Source: Bradyrhizobium sp. AS23.2 (GTDB lineage: Bacteria; Pseudomonadota; Alphaproteobacteria; Rhizobiales; Xanthobacteraceae). Taken from it: 41,365 bases of DNA. Made by a program: the position numbers and the translations under genes. Of the stretch, positions 16,833-24,427 are shown one piece after another. The notes beneath the pieces were generated by a model, which was not told the DNA's origin, did not search any database, and worked only from the letters and a program-made list of their open reading frames with translations. Where the stretch lies: NCBI RefSeq assembly GCF_001908185.1, contig NZ_LGHM01000078.1:1-41365 (forward strand). Direction: 5' to 3'. Positions within the stretch are counted from its first letter, which is position 1, and each line of letters begins with the position of its first letter.

Positions 16833-19167
16833 ATGAATATCCTGACCAATCCCAACAAACTCCGTGGCTTTGAGCGACATATCAAGGTCGAGAAAGTCAA
16901 AGTCGAGAACGTTTCGCGTCGCAGCATCCTGAAGGGTCTTGGCATCGCCGGTGGCTTCGTACTGGCCGCTCCCGTGATGTCACGCCCTGCTTTCGCGGAG
17001 TACAAGACCGGCGCGGACAAGATGCCGCACGGTACCGTGGTCGACCCGCGTGTCTTCGTGGCGATCGCACCGGACGGAATAGTTACGATCGTCGCGCACC
17101 GCTCCGAGATGGGAACGGGGGGTGCGAACCAGCCTGCCCCTTGTCGTCGCCGAAGAAATGGGAGCCGACTGGTCACGCGTCCGCGTCCAGCAGGCGCATG
17201 GCGACGAAGTCAAATATGGCAACCAGGACACTGACGGATCACGCAGCACGCGGCACTATCTGATGCCGATGCGCCAGATCGGCGCTTCGGCGCGCACGAT
17301 GCTGGAAGCCGCCGCGGCGAAACGCTGGGGCGTGCCGGCCACCGAAGTGAAGGCCATCAATCACGAGGTGGTCCACGATGCGAGCGGACGCCGCATCGGA
17401 TTTGGCGACCTGGCTGCCGATGCAGCGAAGCAGTCGGTGCCGAGCGTCGAAAGTCTGAAACTCAAGGACCCAAAGGATTTCCGCTACCTCGGCAAGGGCG
17501 AGATCCGCATCGTAGACCTCCGCGACATCACGGTCGGCAAAGCGCAGTATGGCGCCGACGTCCGCCTGCCGGGCATGAAGTATGCCGTGATAGCACGGCC
17601 GCCGGTAACCGGTGGCAAACTCGTGTCTTTCGACGGGACCGAGGCCACGAAGGTTTCCGGCGTCGAAAAGGTCATGGAGGTCAAAGGATGGCCGTGGCCC
17701 TCCAAGTTCCAGCCACTCGGCGGGGTGGCGGTGATCGCGCGCAACACCGGTGCCGCCGTCAAGGGGCGCGACGCGCTGAAGATCGTCTGGGACGACGGAC
17801 CCAACGGCAAATACGAGTCGGTTGCCTACCGGGCCCAGCTCGAGGAAGCCGCGCGCAAACCGGGGCTGATTGTGCGCAAGGAAGGCGACGTCGACGCCGC
17901 CTTAAAGGGTGCCGACAAGGTGATCGTGGGTGAGTACTACCTGCCGCATCTTGCCCATGTCACCATGGAGCCGCCCACCGCGGTCGCAGACGTCAAGGGT
18001 GACAAGGCGGAGATCTGGGCGCCCTTGCAGAGCCCGGGAGGAACGCGCGAAGACGTCGCGAAAACGCTCGGCATTCCCGAAGAGAACGTGATCATCAACG
18101 TCACGCTGCTCGGCGGCGGATTTGGGCGCAAGTCGAAGTGCGATTACGCGCTCGAAGCGGCCCTGCTTTCAAAAGAGCTGGGCGCGCCGGTGAAGGTGCA
18201 GTGGACGCGGGAAGACGACGTCCGTAACGGCTTCCTGCACACGGTGTCCGCGGAACGCATTGAAGCTGGCCTTGACAAGAACGGCAAGGTGATCGCGTGG
18301 CGGCACCGCAGCGTCGCGCCGAGCATCGCCTCGACCTTTGCGGCCGATACGGTGCATGAGGCCCCCTTCGAGCTCGGCATGGGATTTGTCGACATGCCGT
18401 TCGAGATCGCCAACATCCAGTGCGAGAACCCGGAAGCAGCGGCGCATACCCGCATCGGCTGGTTCCGTTCGGTGTCGAATATCCCGCACGCCTTTGCCGT
18501 GCAGTCTATGGTCGGCGAGCTTGCGCACGCCACCAATCGCGACCAGAAGGACATGCTGCTGGAGCTCATCGGCTCTCCACGGCTCGTCAATCTCTCTTCC
18601 GTGAAGGACCTCTGGAACTACGGCGAGCCCTACGACAGCTATCCCATCGACACGGCTCGGCTGCGGCGCGTGGTCGAACTCGTCGCGGACAAAGGCGGCT
18701 GGGGACGGTCCGTGCCCAAAGGACACGGGCTCGGCATTGCCGTACACCGGAGCTTCGTCAGCTATATCGCGACGATGGTCGAGGTGTCTGTTGACGACAA
18801 GGGCAAGCTGACGGTGCCCCGGGTCGACACAGCCATCGATTGCGGAACATACATCAACCCGGAGCGCATCCAGGCTCAGATCGAGGGCGCTGCCATCATG
18901 GGCCTGAGCCTCGCCAAGCATGGCGAGATCACCTTCAAGGACGGCAAGGTGCAACAGGGCAATTTTGACAGTTTCCCTGTGGCCCGCATTGACGAGGCCC
19001 CGCTTGTAACCAACGTCCACATCGTGCCTCCCAGCCCCGATACGCCGCCGAGCGGCGTTGGCGAGCCGGGCGTGCCGCCCTTCGCGCCGGCGTTGATCAA
19101 TGCCATCTTCGCGGCCACTGGCAAGCGCATCCGGGCGCTGCCAATCGGCAAGCAACTCGAGGCGTGA
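16833..19167 (+). pseudogene. iorB: Isoquinoline 1-oxidoreductase-type molybdenum large subunit, +1 frameshift
   Basis: The molybdopterin-binding subunit paired with iorA, split by a frameshift. The first part (from the ATG at 16833) holds a Tat signal (SRRSILKGLGIAGGFVLAA) and runs to HRSEMGTG. From about 17122 the next frame continues with RTSLPLVVAEEMGADW and goes on to the normal end at 19167, with GGGFGRK, and [19 protein letters not shown] near the end holding the conserved catalytic Glu. The break lies in a run of six G at 17117-17122; removing one G restores one frame of about 778 codons, normal for IorB. All other family parts look intact, so either a sequencing error or a recent mutation is possible. 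If read through, the enzyme would be exported folded with IorA and oxidise aldehydes or heterocycles in the periplasm. Confidence 0.88.
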
Positions 19168-19180
19168 GGATGGAATAACC

Positions 19181-19222
19181 CAAGAAAAAGCGGCGGACCT
19201 CGCGGTCCGCCGCTTTTTCTTG
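19181..19222. terminator. Perfect bidirectional terminator between iorB and the PQQ region
   Basis: A perfect 19-bp inverted repeat (19181-19199 and 19204-19222) with a TCGC loop. The stem is GGTCCGCCGC-rich and flanked by A-rich and T-rich ends (AAGAAAAAG / CTTTTTCTT), so it works as a Rho-independent terminator in either direction. It sits 14 bp after the iorB stop and faces the minus-strand PQQ/Rieske operon from the other side. Confidence 0.95.
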
Positions 19223-19242
19223 CCGGCACCTTTTTTCCGGCG

Positions 19243-19535
19243 CTATTTCTTGAGCGCGAAAACCAGACAACGCCGCCCTGGGGAACGTTATTCTCCAGAC
19301 CGATGTTGTTGTTGGTGGTCAGCGCATCCCGGATACGTTGCGCGTCAACATCCCTGCCCGACTGGACCGCGATATACTCCGTGCCATCCACTTCATAGGC
19401 GACCGGCATTCCCATTATGCCGGAGTTGGTCTTCTTCACTCAGAGCAGCTTGTCGCTCTTGGCATCGAAGGCGCGGAACATGCGGCGCCGGCAAGGACCA
19501 ATTCACTAGCGGTCACCGTCACCGACCGAACAGCT
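19243..19535 (-). pseudogene. C-terminal remnant of a second PQQ alcohol dehydrogenase
   Basis: The minus strand encodes [26 protein letters not shown] and [10 protein letters not shown], clearly homologous to the end of the complete dehydrogenase at 20818-22548 ([31 protein letters not shown]). Further upstream are FRAFDAKSDKLL and, in another frame, TASELVLAGA. A TGA replaces the expected Trp after DKLL. Restoring one base after VW gives VFALKK and a stop at 19243-19245, so at least two frameshifts and one nonsense change are present. About 95 codons remain; the N-terminal 80% is gone. Confidence 0.9.
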
Positions 19536-19660
19536 GAGACTTCGGCAAGATGCGGTCAGACTTTCTTTCCGGTCGAGGGATCCCGTCGACCTTCAATCGG
19601 GAATTCTCGCCGAAAGGCAAGCACATCCGAGATGAACCTGTTCGCAATGTGAGGCGCGCA

Positions 19661-20251
19661 TCAGTTCTGCGTGACGCCGACGTGACCCGAAAAGGTCGAA
19701 GCGACCGTCACGACGCCGTCCTTGAGCTTCAGCCCGAGCGCCGCAAGCGGACGCGGAGCCGGCCCATCGATCACCTCGGCGGCGTTTCTGGGATCGAAGA
19801 TGGAGGCGTGGCAGGAGCAGACGAACGCGTTGCGCTCCTTCGACCACATGTTCACCGGGCAGCCCTGGTGCGTGCAGATCGCCGAATAGGCAACGACGCC
19901 GTCTGCGGCGCGCGCCCGCGTTTCATCGGTCAGTGCGGCGGGGTCGAACCTCGCGAGGATCACCAGATTGAGGCGGTTATCACTGCGCACCGTGCCGTCC
20001 GGAGCCATCGGATAGGCCTGCACCTGCGGGCCGCCGAGCGCAAGGTCCTCGGCCCGCACCGCCTGTCCCTTCTTCGGACCGGTCAGAAACGCGAAGCGAT
20101 CGTCCGGCGCAGGCGGCTTGGCAGCCTCCCCCTCTTCCGCGCGCGCCGAACCGGCCAACAGCTGCGCAAGCAATAGCCCGAGGATCGTCCGACGCTTGTA
20201 GCAACGACAGTATGGCCAATCATCGCACGGCATGTGGCCCGCTCCTTCCAT
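19661..20251 (-). CDS. Tat-exported Rieske [2Fe-2S] protein
   Basis: A 196-residue periplasmic or membrane-anchored Rieske protein. A Tat-like signal lies near the N-terminus (KRRTILGLLLAQLLAG). The cluster motifs are CTHQGC at 126-131 and CSCHAS at 145-150; Cys126, His128, Cys145 and His148 would bind the cluster and Cys131-Cys147 could form the usual disulfide. The preceding GGPQVQAYPM, RLNLVILARFDPAAL and ADGVVAYSAICTH are shared with the decayed copy at 22793-23150. The ATG at 20249-20251 overlaps the stop of the upstream gene by one base (TAATG), and the two follow the PQQ dehydrogenase. No cytochrome b/c1 genes are nearby, so it is not part of a bc1 operon; electron transfer from the dehydrogenase is an inference. 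Confidence 0.92.
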   Translation of the reverse strand: MEGAGHMPCDDWPYCRCYKRRTILGLLLAQLLAGSARAEEGEAAKPPAPDDRFAFLTGPKKGQAVRAEDLALGGPQVQAYPMAPDGTVRSDNRLNLVILARFDPAALTDETRARAADGVVAYSAICTHQGCPVNMWSKERNAFVCSCHASIFDPRNAAEVIDGPAPRPLAALGLKLKDGVVTVASTFSGHVGVTQN

Positions 20252-20706
20252 TATTCGGTGCCATTGACGTTCGCGATCAGGCGCAGCGAAACCATTGCCA
20301 GCTCGTCGGGGCCATGGATGTAGCCGACCCTGAAATAGCCGTTGATCGGGTGTCTGCCGGGCTTCGTGGCCCGCACGCCGATTGCGAAGTCGAGCCCGCC
20401 CTCCTGAATGGTGCCTCGCACCACGCGTCGCTCGAACGCCACCCCATCGTCAAACGACGAGAGCTCGATCACGCGATTGTTGTAACCCTGGAGAACGCGG
20501 TAGCCGTCGCGAATGCGCAACGTGGCGTGCAGCACGGCCAACTCGCCGACCTTGGCGGACACGTCGGTCACCTCGACCACGTAGGCGGGCGATTCATCGG
20601 CTCGCGCCGGTTCGAACCCAAGCGAGGCCGGAGAGGTAGCCAGCGCGGCGACCAGTGTAAAGGCAGAGAAGCGGATCAGCATCGATCCTGCTCGAACATG
20701 GTGCAT
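20251..20706 (-). CDS. Small exported protein between PQQ dehydrogenase and Rieske genes
   Basis: I do not recognise a named family. The 151-residue product has an N-terminal signal peptide (LIRFSAFTLVAALATSPASLG), and the rest looks like a single beta-rich, immunoglobulin-like periplasmic domain: alternating hydrophobic stretches such as YVVEVTDVSAKVGELAVLHATL, then GYNNRVIELSSF and PINGYFRVGYIHGPDELAMV. No Cys or heme motif lies in the mature part, so it is not a cytochrome. AGGGG stands nine bases before the ATG at 20706. It is coupled to the Rieske gene by a one-base overlap and lies 111 bp after the dehydrogenase. A role in docking or stabilising the dehydrogenase/Rieske pair is plausible but unproven. 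Confidence 0.8.
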   Translation of the reverse strand: MHHVRAGSMLIRFSAFTLVAALATSPASLGFEPARADESPAYVVEVTDVSAKVGELAVLHATLRIRDGYRVLQGYNNRVIELSSFDDGVAFERRVVRGTIQEGGLDFAIGVRATKPGRHPINGYFRVGYIHGPDELAMVSLRLIANVNGTE

Positions 20707-20817
20707 CGTCAGAATCCCCTAACAGGTGAGGCCCGACCAGGTTGCTTGAAAAGACAACGAAAACTCCGCCGGCCGAGAAACCGGCCGCCATTGCTGGCGG
20801 CCGGAACAAAGTTGGAC

Positions 20818-22548
20818 TCACTTGGAGACGGCGAAGACCCAGACGACGCCGCCCTGCGGCACGTCCTTCTGCCAACCTACCAGTTCGCTCATCAGCCCCT
20901 GCTGGAAGGCCGCGTCGACTCCCCAGCCAGACTGCACCGCCACATATTGCACGCCGTTGACCTCGTAGGTCGAAGGCGGCGCCATGATCCCGGAGTTGGT
21001 CTTGAAGTGCCAAAGCTGCTCGCCGGTCTTGGCATCGTAGGCGCGGAACTCCCGGTCGTTGGTGCCGCCCGTGAAGAGCAGGCCGCCGCCGGTGGTAAGT
21101 ATCGAGCCCCACATCATCGAGGCCGGATAAAGGTTGCGCCAAACCCGCTTGCCGCTGTCGACGTCGTACGCCTGGAGCTCGCCGTAGAAGCTCGCCTTAG
21201 TGTCGACCGAGAAGTGCAGATCCGGGATGGCAACGCCCGTCCACCATTGTCCGGGAACGCGCTCCTCAACCTTGCCTTCCAGGTTGTTGCAGTGGTTCTC
21301 GTTGGACGGAATGTAGACAATTCCCGTCTTCGGGTTATAGGCCTCGAACGGCCAGTCCTTGCCGCCCCACAGGCCGGGGCAGAACTGGGCCGCCTTGCCG
21401 GTGGCCGGCTTGTGGGCCACGTCGACGTCAGGCCGCCCGGTCTTCGGGTCGATGCTCTTGAAGACGTTCTGCGGCACGTAGGCCTTGGCGTTGACGTAGG
21501 AGATCCCGCCGTCCGGATTGCGCTTGAACCAGTACAGGTAGCCGTTGCGCGCCACCTTGAGCAGACCCTTGGTGGTGGCGCCGTCCTTCTGGAAGTCCAC
21601 CAGCAACGGGGCGTTCATCTCGTCCCAGTCCCACGACTCGTTCTGATGGTACTGGAAATAGCCCTTGATCTTGCCGGTATCGCCATCGAGCGCGAGTGTG
21701 GAGGAGGTGTACAGGTTGTCGCCAGGCCGCTGATCGCCGAACCATGGCGAGGCGTTGCCGGTCCCCCAATAGACCGTGTTGGAGTCGGCGTCATAGTTGC
21801 CGGTCATCCAAGTGGACGCCCCGCCGGTCTTCCAGGTGTCGGGCTTCTCCCAGGTGTCGCTTCCCGGCTCGCCCGGTGCCGGAACCGTGTAGGTCTTCCA
21901 CACCGGCTTGCCGGACTCGGCGTCGAATGCCTGGACGAAACCGCGCACGCCGAACTCGCCGCCCGCCACGCCGACCAGAATCTTGCCTTTCACCACCAGC
22001 GGTGCCCCCGTCATGTAGTAGCCGGTCTTCCAATCCTCGACCTTCGCGTCCCAGGCGACCTTGCCGGTTTTGGCGTCGAGCGCGACCAGTACGGCATCGA
22101 GCCCGGCGTGATAGACCTTGTCGCCGTACAGCGCCACGCCACGATTGGTGTTGTGCAGGGCGCTGAACCCCTCGGGAAGCTTGGGATTGTAGCGCCAGAG
22201 CAGATCGCCCGTGGCCGCATCGAGGGCGATCACCTGGCGGTACGGCGTCGAGATGAACATCACTCCGTTGTTCACGATCGGCGGCGCTTCGTGACCAGAA
22301 TCCACACCAGTAGAGAAGCTCCACACCGGTACCAGCGACTTCACGTTGCTGGTGTTGATCTGATCGAGCGAGCTGTAGCTCCATCCCTTGTAGTTGCCGC
22401 GCGTCATCAGCCAATTTCCTGGCTCGGGATTTTCCAGCCGGGCTGCGGTCACCGGACTGTAACTCTCGATCGATCCTGCGACCGCGGCAGTCGAAACGAG
22501 GCATGTCAATGCGACAGAGCTCGGTAAGAGCCATTGCTTCATAGTCAT
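20818..22548 (-). CDS. PQQ-dependent alcohol dehydrogenase (lanthanide-type signature)
   Basis: A 576-residue exported quinoprotein of the methanol/ethanol dehydrogenase family, an eight-bladed propeller holding pyrroloquinoline quinone. The ATG at 22548 follows GGGAGG and opens a signal peptide ending near AAVAG. Visible features (numbering from this start): metal ligands Glu198 (AGGEFG) and Asn265 (WGTGNASPW), catalytic Asp307 in SWDWDEMN, and tryptophan-docking repeats such as LDAATGDLLW, LDAKTGKVAW and YDAKTGEQLW. Asp309, two residues after the catalytic Asp, is the signature of lanthanide-dependent members; calcium enzymes have Ala, Ser or Thr there. The adjacent Cys-Cys pair usual in methanol dehydrogenases is absent. 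No cytochrome c partner gene follows; instead a small exported protein and a Rieske protein do. Confidence 0.94.
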   Translation of the reverse strand: MTMKQWLLPSSVALTCLVSTAAVAGSIESYSPVTAARLENPEPGNWLMTRGNYKGWSYSSLDQINTSNVKSLVPVWSFSTGVDSGHEAPPIVNNGVMFISTPYRQVIALDAATGDLLWRYNPKLPEGFSALHNTNRGVALYGDKVYHAGLDAVLVALDAKTGKVAWDAKVEDWKTGYYMTGAPLVVKGKILVGVAGGEFGVRGFVQAFDAESGKPVWKTYTVPAPGEPGSDTWEKPDTWKTGGASTWMTGNYDADSNTVYWGTGNASPWFGDQRPGDNLYTSSTLALDGDTGKIKGYFQYHQNESWDWDEMNAPLLVDFQKDGATTKGLLKVARNGYLYWFKRNPDGGISYVNAKAYVPQNVFKSIDPKTGRPDVDVAHKPATGKAAQFCPGLWGGKDWPFEAYNPKTGIVYIPSNENHCNNLEGKVEERVPGQWWTGVAIPDLHFSVDTKASFYGELQAYDVDSGKRVWRNLYPASMMWGSILTTGGGLLFTGGTNDREFRAYDAKTGEQLWHFKTNSGIMAPPSTYEVNGVQYVAVQSGWGVDAAFQQGLMSELVGWQKDVPQGGVVWVFAVSK

Positions 22549-22633
22549 GGCGCAACCTCCCTGGTTCACTTCGCTTTGTTTCTTTGGCAGTGCGAAAAAC
22601 CCGATCCGATCTTGTTGATCTATTTAGTCCGCC

Positions 22634-22668
22634 GATCACCTACCTTTCCTACAAAGGTCCCAGTGATC
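22634..22668. promoter_or_regulatory. Nested inverted repeat upstream of the PQQ dehydrogenase
   Basis: Two nested dyads share one centre: the outer arms GATCAC / GTGATC (22634-22639, 22663-22668) enclose ACCTTT / AAAGGT (22642-22647, 22653-22658). The element lies 86-120 bp upstream of the dehydrogenase ATG, between it and the decayed Rieske gene. It could be a regulator site or a weak terminator of the upstream unit; no T-run follows, which favours a binding site. Confidence 0.4.
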
Positions 22669-22792
22669 GTCAGGGAACCGTCCGTGATCTGCGTCGGAAG
22701 CGCGGCCAAACGTCAGGGCGCAGGTCCGAACACGACCTGTGCGCTTTCCCGCGGATCGAATTCGGTGTTGCATTTCAAAACTTCTTTGTCGC

Positions 22793-23150
22793 CTAACTAG
22801 CCTTCAGCCAGCCGGTCACGGAACAACTGGCGTGAGTGCAACTCACCGAATGGGCGACGATGCCGTCAGCGGAGCGTGATCGTGTTTCCTCGTCCAGCTC
22901 GCCGGGATCCAGCTTTACGACCAGGATCTCGTTCAGCCGCAAACCCTTGCGGATCACCGAGGTCTTCGGGTCCTTTGGCCAAGCATGCACCGGCGGTCCG
23001 CCGAGCGTCAGTTCACTAGGCTTGACGATCCCCTTCGGAGAGAACAAGTAAGTCACCCTCTTGCGGTCGCTCATCACTGGCGGGCTGATCTTCCGACGCC
23101 GCAGCGGACCTGCCCCCCCCCCCGCCAGGGACGCTCCCGCGCGATCGCGC
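22793..23150 (-). pseudogene. Truncated, frameshifted second Rieske gene
   Basis: The minus strand encodes ELTLGGPPVHAWPKDPKTSV, RLNEILVVKLDPGELDEETR and SADGIVAHSVSCTHASCSVTGW, matching the intact Rieske protein at 19661-20251, then stops after WLKAS. The first cluster motif CTHASC is present, but the second (C-x-C-H) is lost, so no cluster can form. Upstream the reading frame changes: ASEDQPASDERPQEGDLLV and SEGDR in one frame continue as IVKPSEL in another. Further upstream is a run of eleven C (23113-23123), and the export signal is no longer recognisable. Confidence 0.88.
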
Positions 23151-23386
23151 CATAGCTTTTCGAGTGCAGACTGGTGGAGATTATTGCAAATCAACACGAA
23201 CATCCGCTGATGGTTCCGTCACCTGCCAAACTCATTGCAGCATGCGATGATCCGCCGAGAGCTTGGCACGGCGATCCTCCCCGCGGCTTCGAGGCACATG
23301 CTCCACGGATCGACGATTCTGACCCAGGCCGTTGGGCCAAGCAGACATCGGCCGCTTGGCCGCGTGATGAGTCCAGGCCTCCAGTG

Positions 23387-24298
23387 TCAGCCCGGCCGCA
23401 CGCCTGCCCCATCCTCACGCCCAAACCGCTCGACGAGAAAGTCGATGAAGAGCCGCACCTTCACCGACAAATGCCGCGTCGGCGGATAGACCGCATAGAG
23501 CGCGAGCGGCGGCGCAAAATAGTCGGTGAGCACGGCGCGCAGCTCGCCTTTCTTCAAAGCGTCGGCGGCGATGAACTGGGGAAGCAGCGCGAGTCCCCTG
23601 CCCCTGATCGCGACGTCGCGCAGCACTTCGGCATTGTTGACGCAGAGCGACCACGCTGGCTGGATCCAGTGATCGCCGTCCGCGCCGGTAAGCTTCCACT
23701 GATTGCCGGTGAGCAGGAAGCCGTAGGTCAGCGAGGCGTGCTCGCGCAGGTCCTGCGGATGCTTCGGCGTGCCGTGGCGCGCCAGATAATCGGGCGAAGC
23801 GCAGATCAAGCGCGCCACCGGCATGATCTTGCGCGCGATCAGGCTGGAGGATTCCAGCTCCGCAATCCGCAGCGTCACGTCAAAACCGTCCTGGACGGGA
23901 TCGAGCAGGTCGTCGCTGAGCACGAGCTGGAGCTGAAGCTCCGGGTACTTCGCCATGAAATCGGCCAGCACCGGTCCGAGCCGCATCGTGCCAAACGACA
24001 TCGGCGCGTTGACGCGCAATAGTCCGCGCGGCGCCGACTGGGCTTGCGTCACTGCCTGGTCGGCGGCTTCGATCTCGGAGAGGATCACGGCCGCGCGCTC
24101 GAAATATTGCTGGCCGTTCTCGGTCGGGCTCGCGTGCCTCGTGGTTCGGTTCAGCAGCTGGACTCCGAGGCTCTCCTCGAGGTCGGCGACATACTTACTG
24201 ATTGCCGAACGCGACAGCCGCAACTGGCGGCCGGCCTCGGCAAAGCTGCCGCTTTCGACCACCTTCACGAAGGCCCGGAGGCTGGCGACTTTATCCAA
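23387..24298 (-). CDS. LysR-family transcriptional regulator
   Basis: A 303-residue LysR-type regulator with the N-terminal winged helix-turn-helix (MDKVASLRAFVKVVESGSF, then RQLRLSRSAISKYVADLEESLGVQLLNRTTR, residues 1-62) and the two-lobed effector domain (about 90-295). The start codon appears to be TTG at 24298, chosen because the family usually begins exactly here with MD-x-x-ASMRAF. It is divergent from the dioxygenase/esterase pair, the classic LysR layout, and two similar binding boxes lie between them. The likely effector is a quinone or hydroquinone-type aromatic, judging by its neighbours. Base use matches the surrounding genes. Confidence 0.93.
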   Translation of the reverse strand: MDKVASLRAFVKVVESGSFAEAGRQLRLSRSAISKYVADLEESLGVQLLNRTTRHASPTENGQQYFERAAVILSEIEAADQAVTQAQSAPRGLLRVNAPMSFGTMRLGPVLADFMAKYPELQLQLVLSDDLLDPVQDGFDVTLRIAELESSSLIARKIMPVARLICASPDYLARHGTPKHPQDLREHASLTYGFLLTGNQWKLTGADGDHWIQPAWSLCVNNAEVLRDVAIRGRGLALLPQFIAADALKKGELRAVLTDYFAPPLALYAVYPPTRHLSVKVRLFIDFLVERFGREDGAGVRPG

Positions 24299-24312
24299 GG
24301 CGCGGCCTCGCC

Positions 24313-24369
24313 GATTGTTTCCAAATCGTAGACATAGCCGTCATATTTGCATGGATTGTCTCCAATCCA
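24313..24369. promoter_or_regulatory. Paired LysR-type operator boxes in the divergent promoter region
   Basis: GATTGTTTCCAA (24313-24324) and GATTGTCTCCAA (24354-24365) differ by one base and lie 41 bp apart, about four helical turns on the same DNA face. The second box sits in a perfect dyad TGGATTG-TCTC-CAATCCA (24352-24369), containing ATTG-N4-CAAT as in LysR sites. They lie between the regulator start (24298) and the mhqO-like start (24428). Confidence 0.65.
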
Positions 24370-24427
24370 AAGCGGAACGATATTTCCCGGCAGAGCAAGA
24401 CCGCTCCACGAATTTTGGAGGACGACA

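Noticed and set aside
20212..22527. Long open frame of 771 codons on the plus strand
   Set aside because: It is antisense to the PQQ dehydrogenase and Rieske-side genes, is rich in Arg/His/Val with no family resemblance, and arises from high-GC third-position bias.
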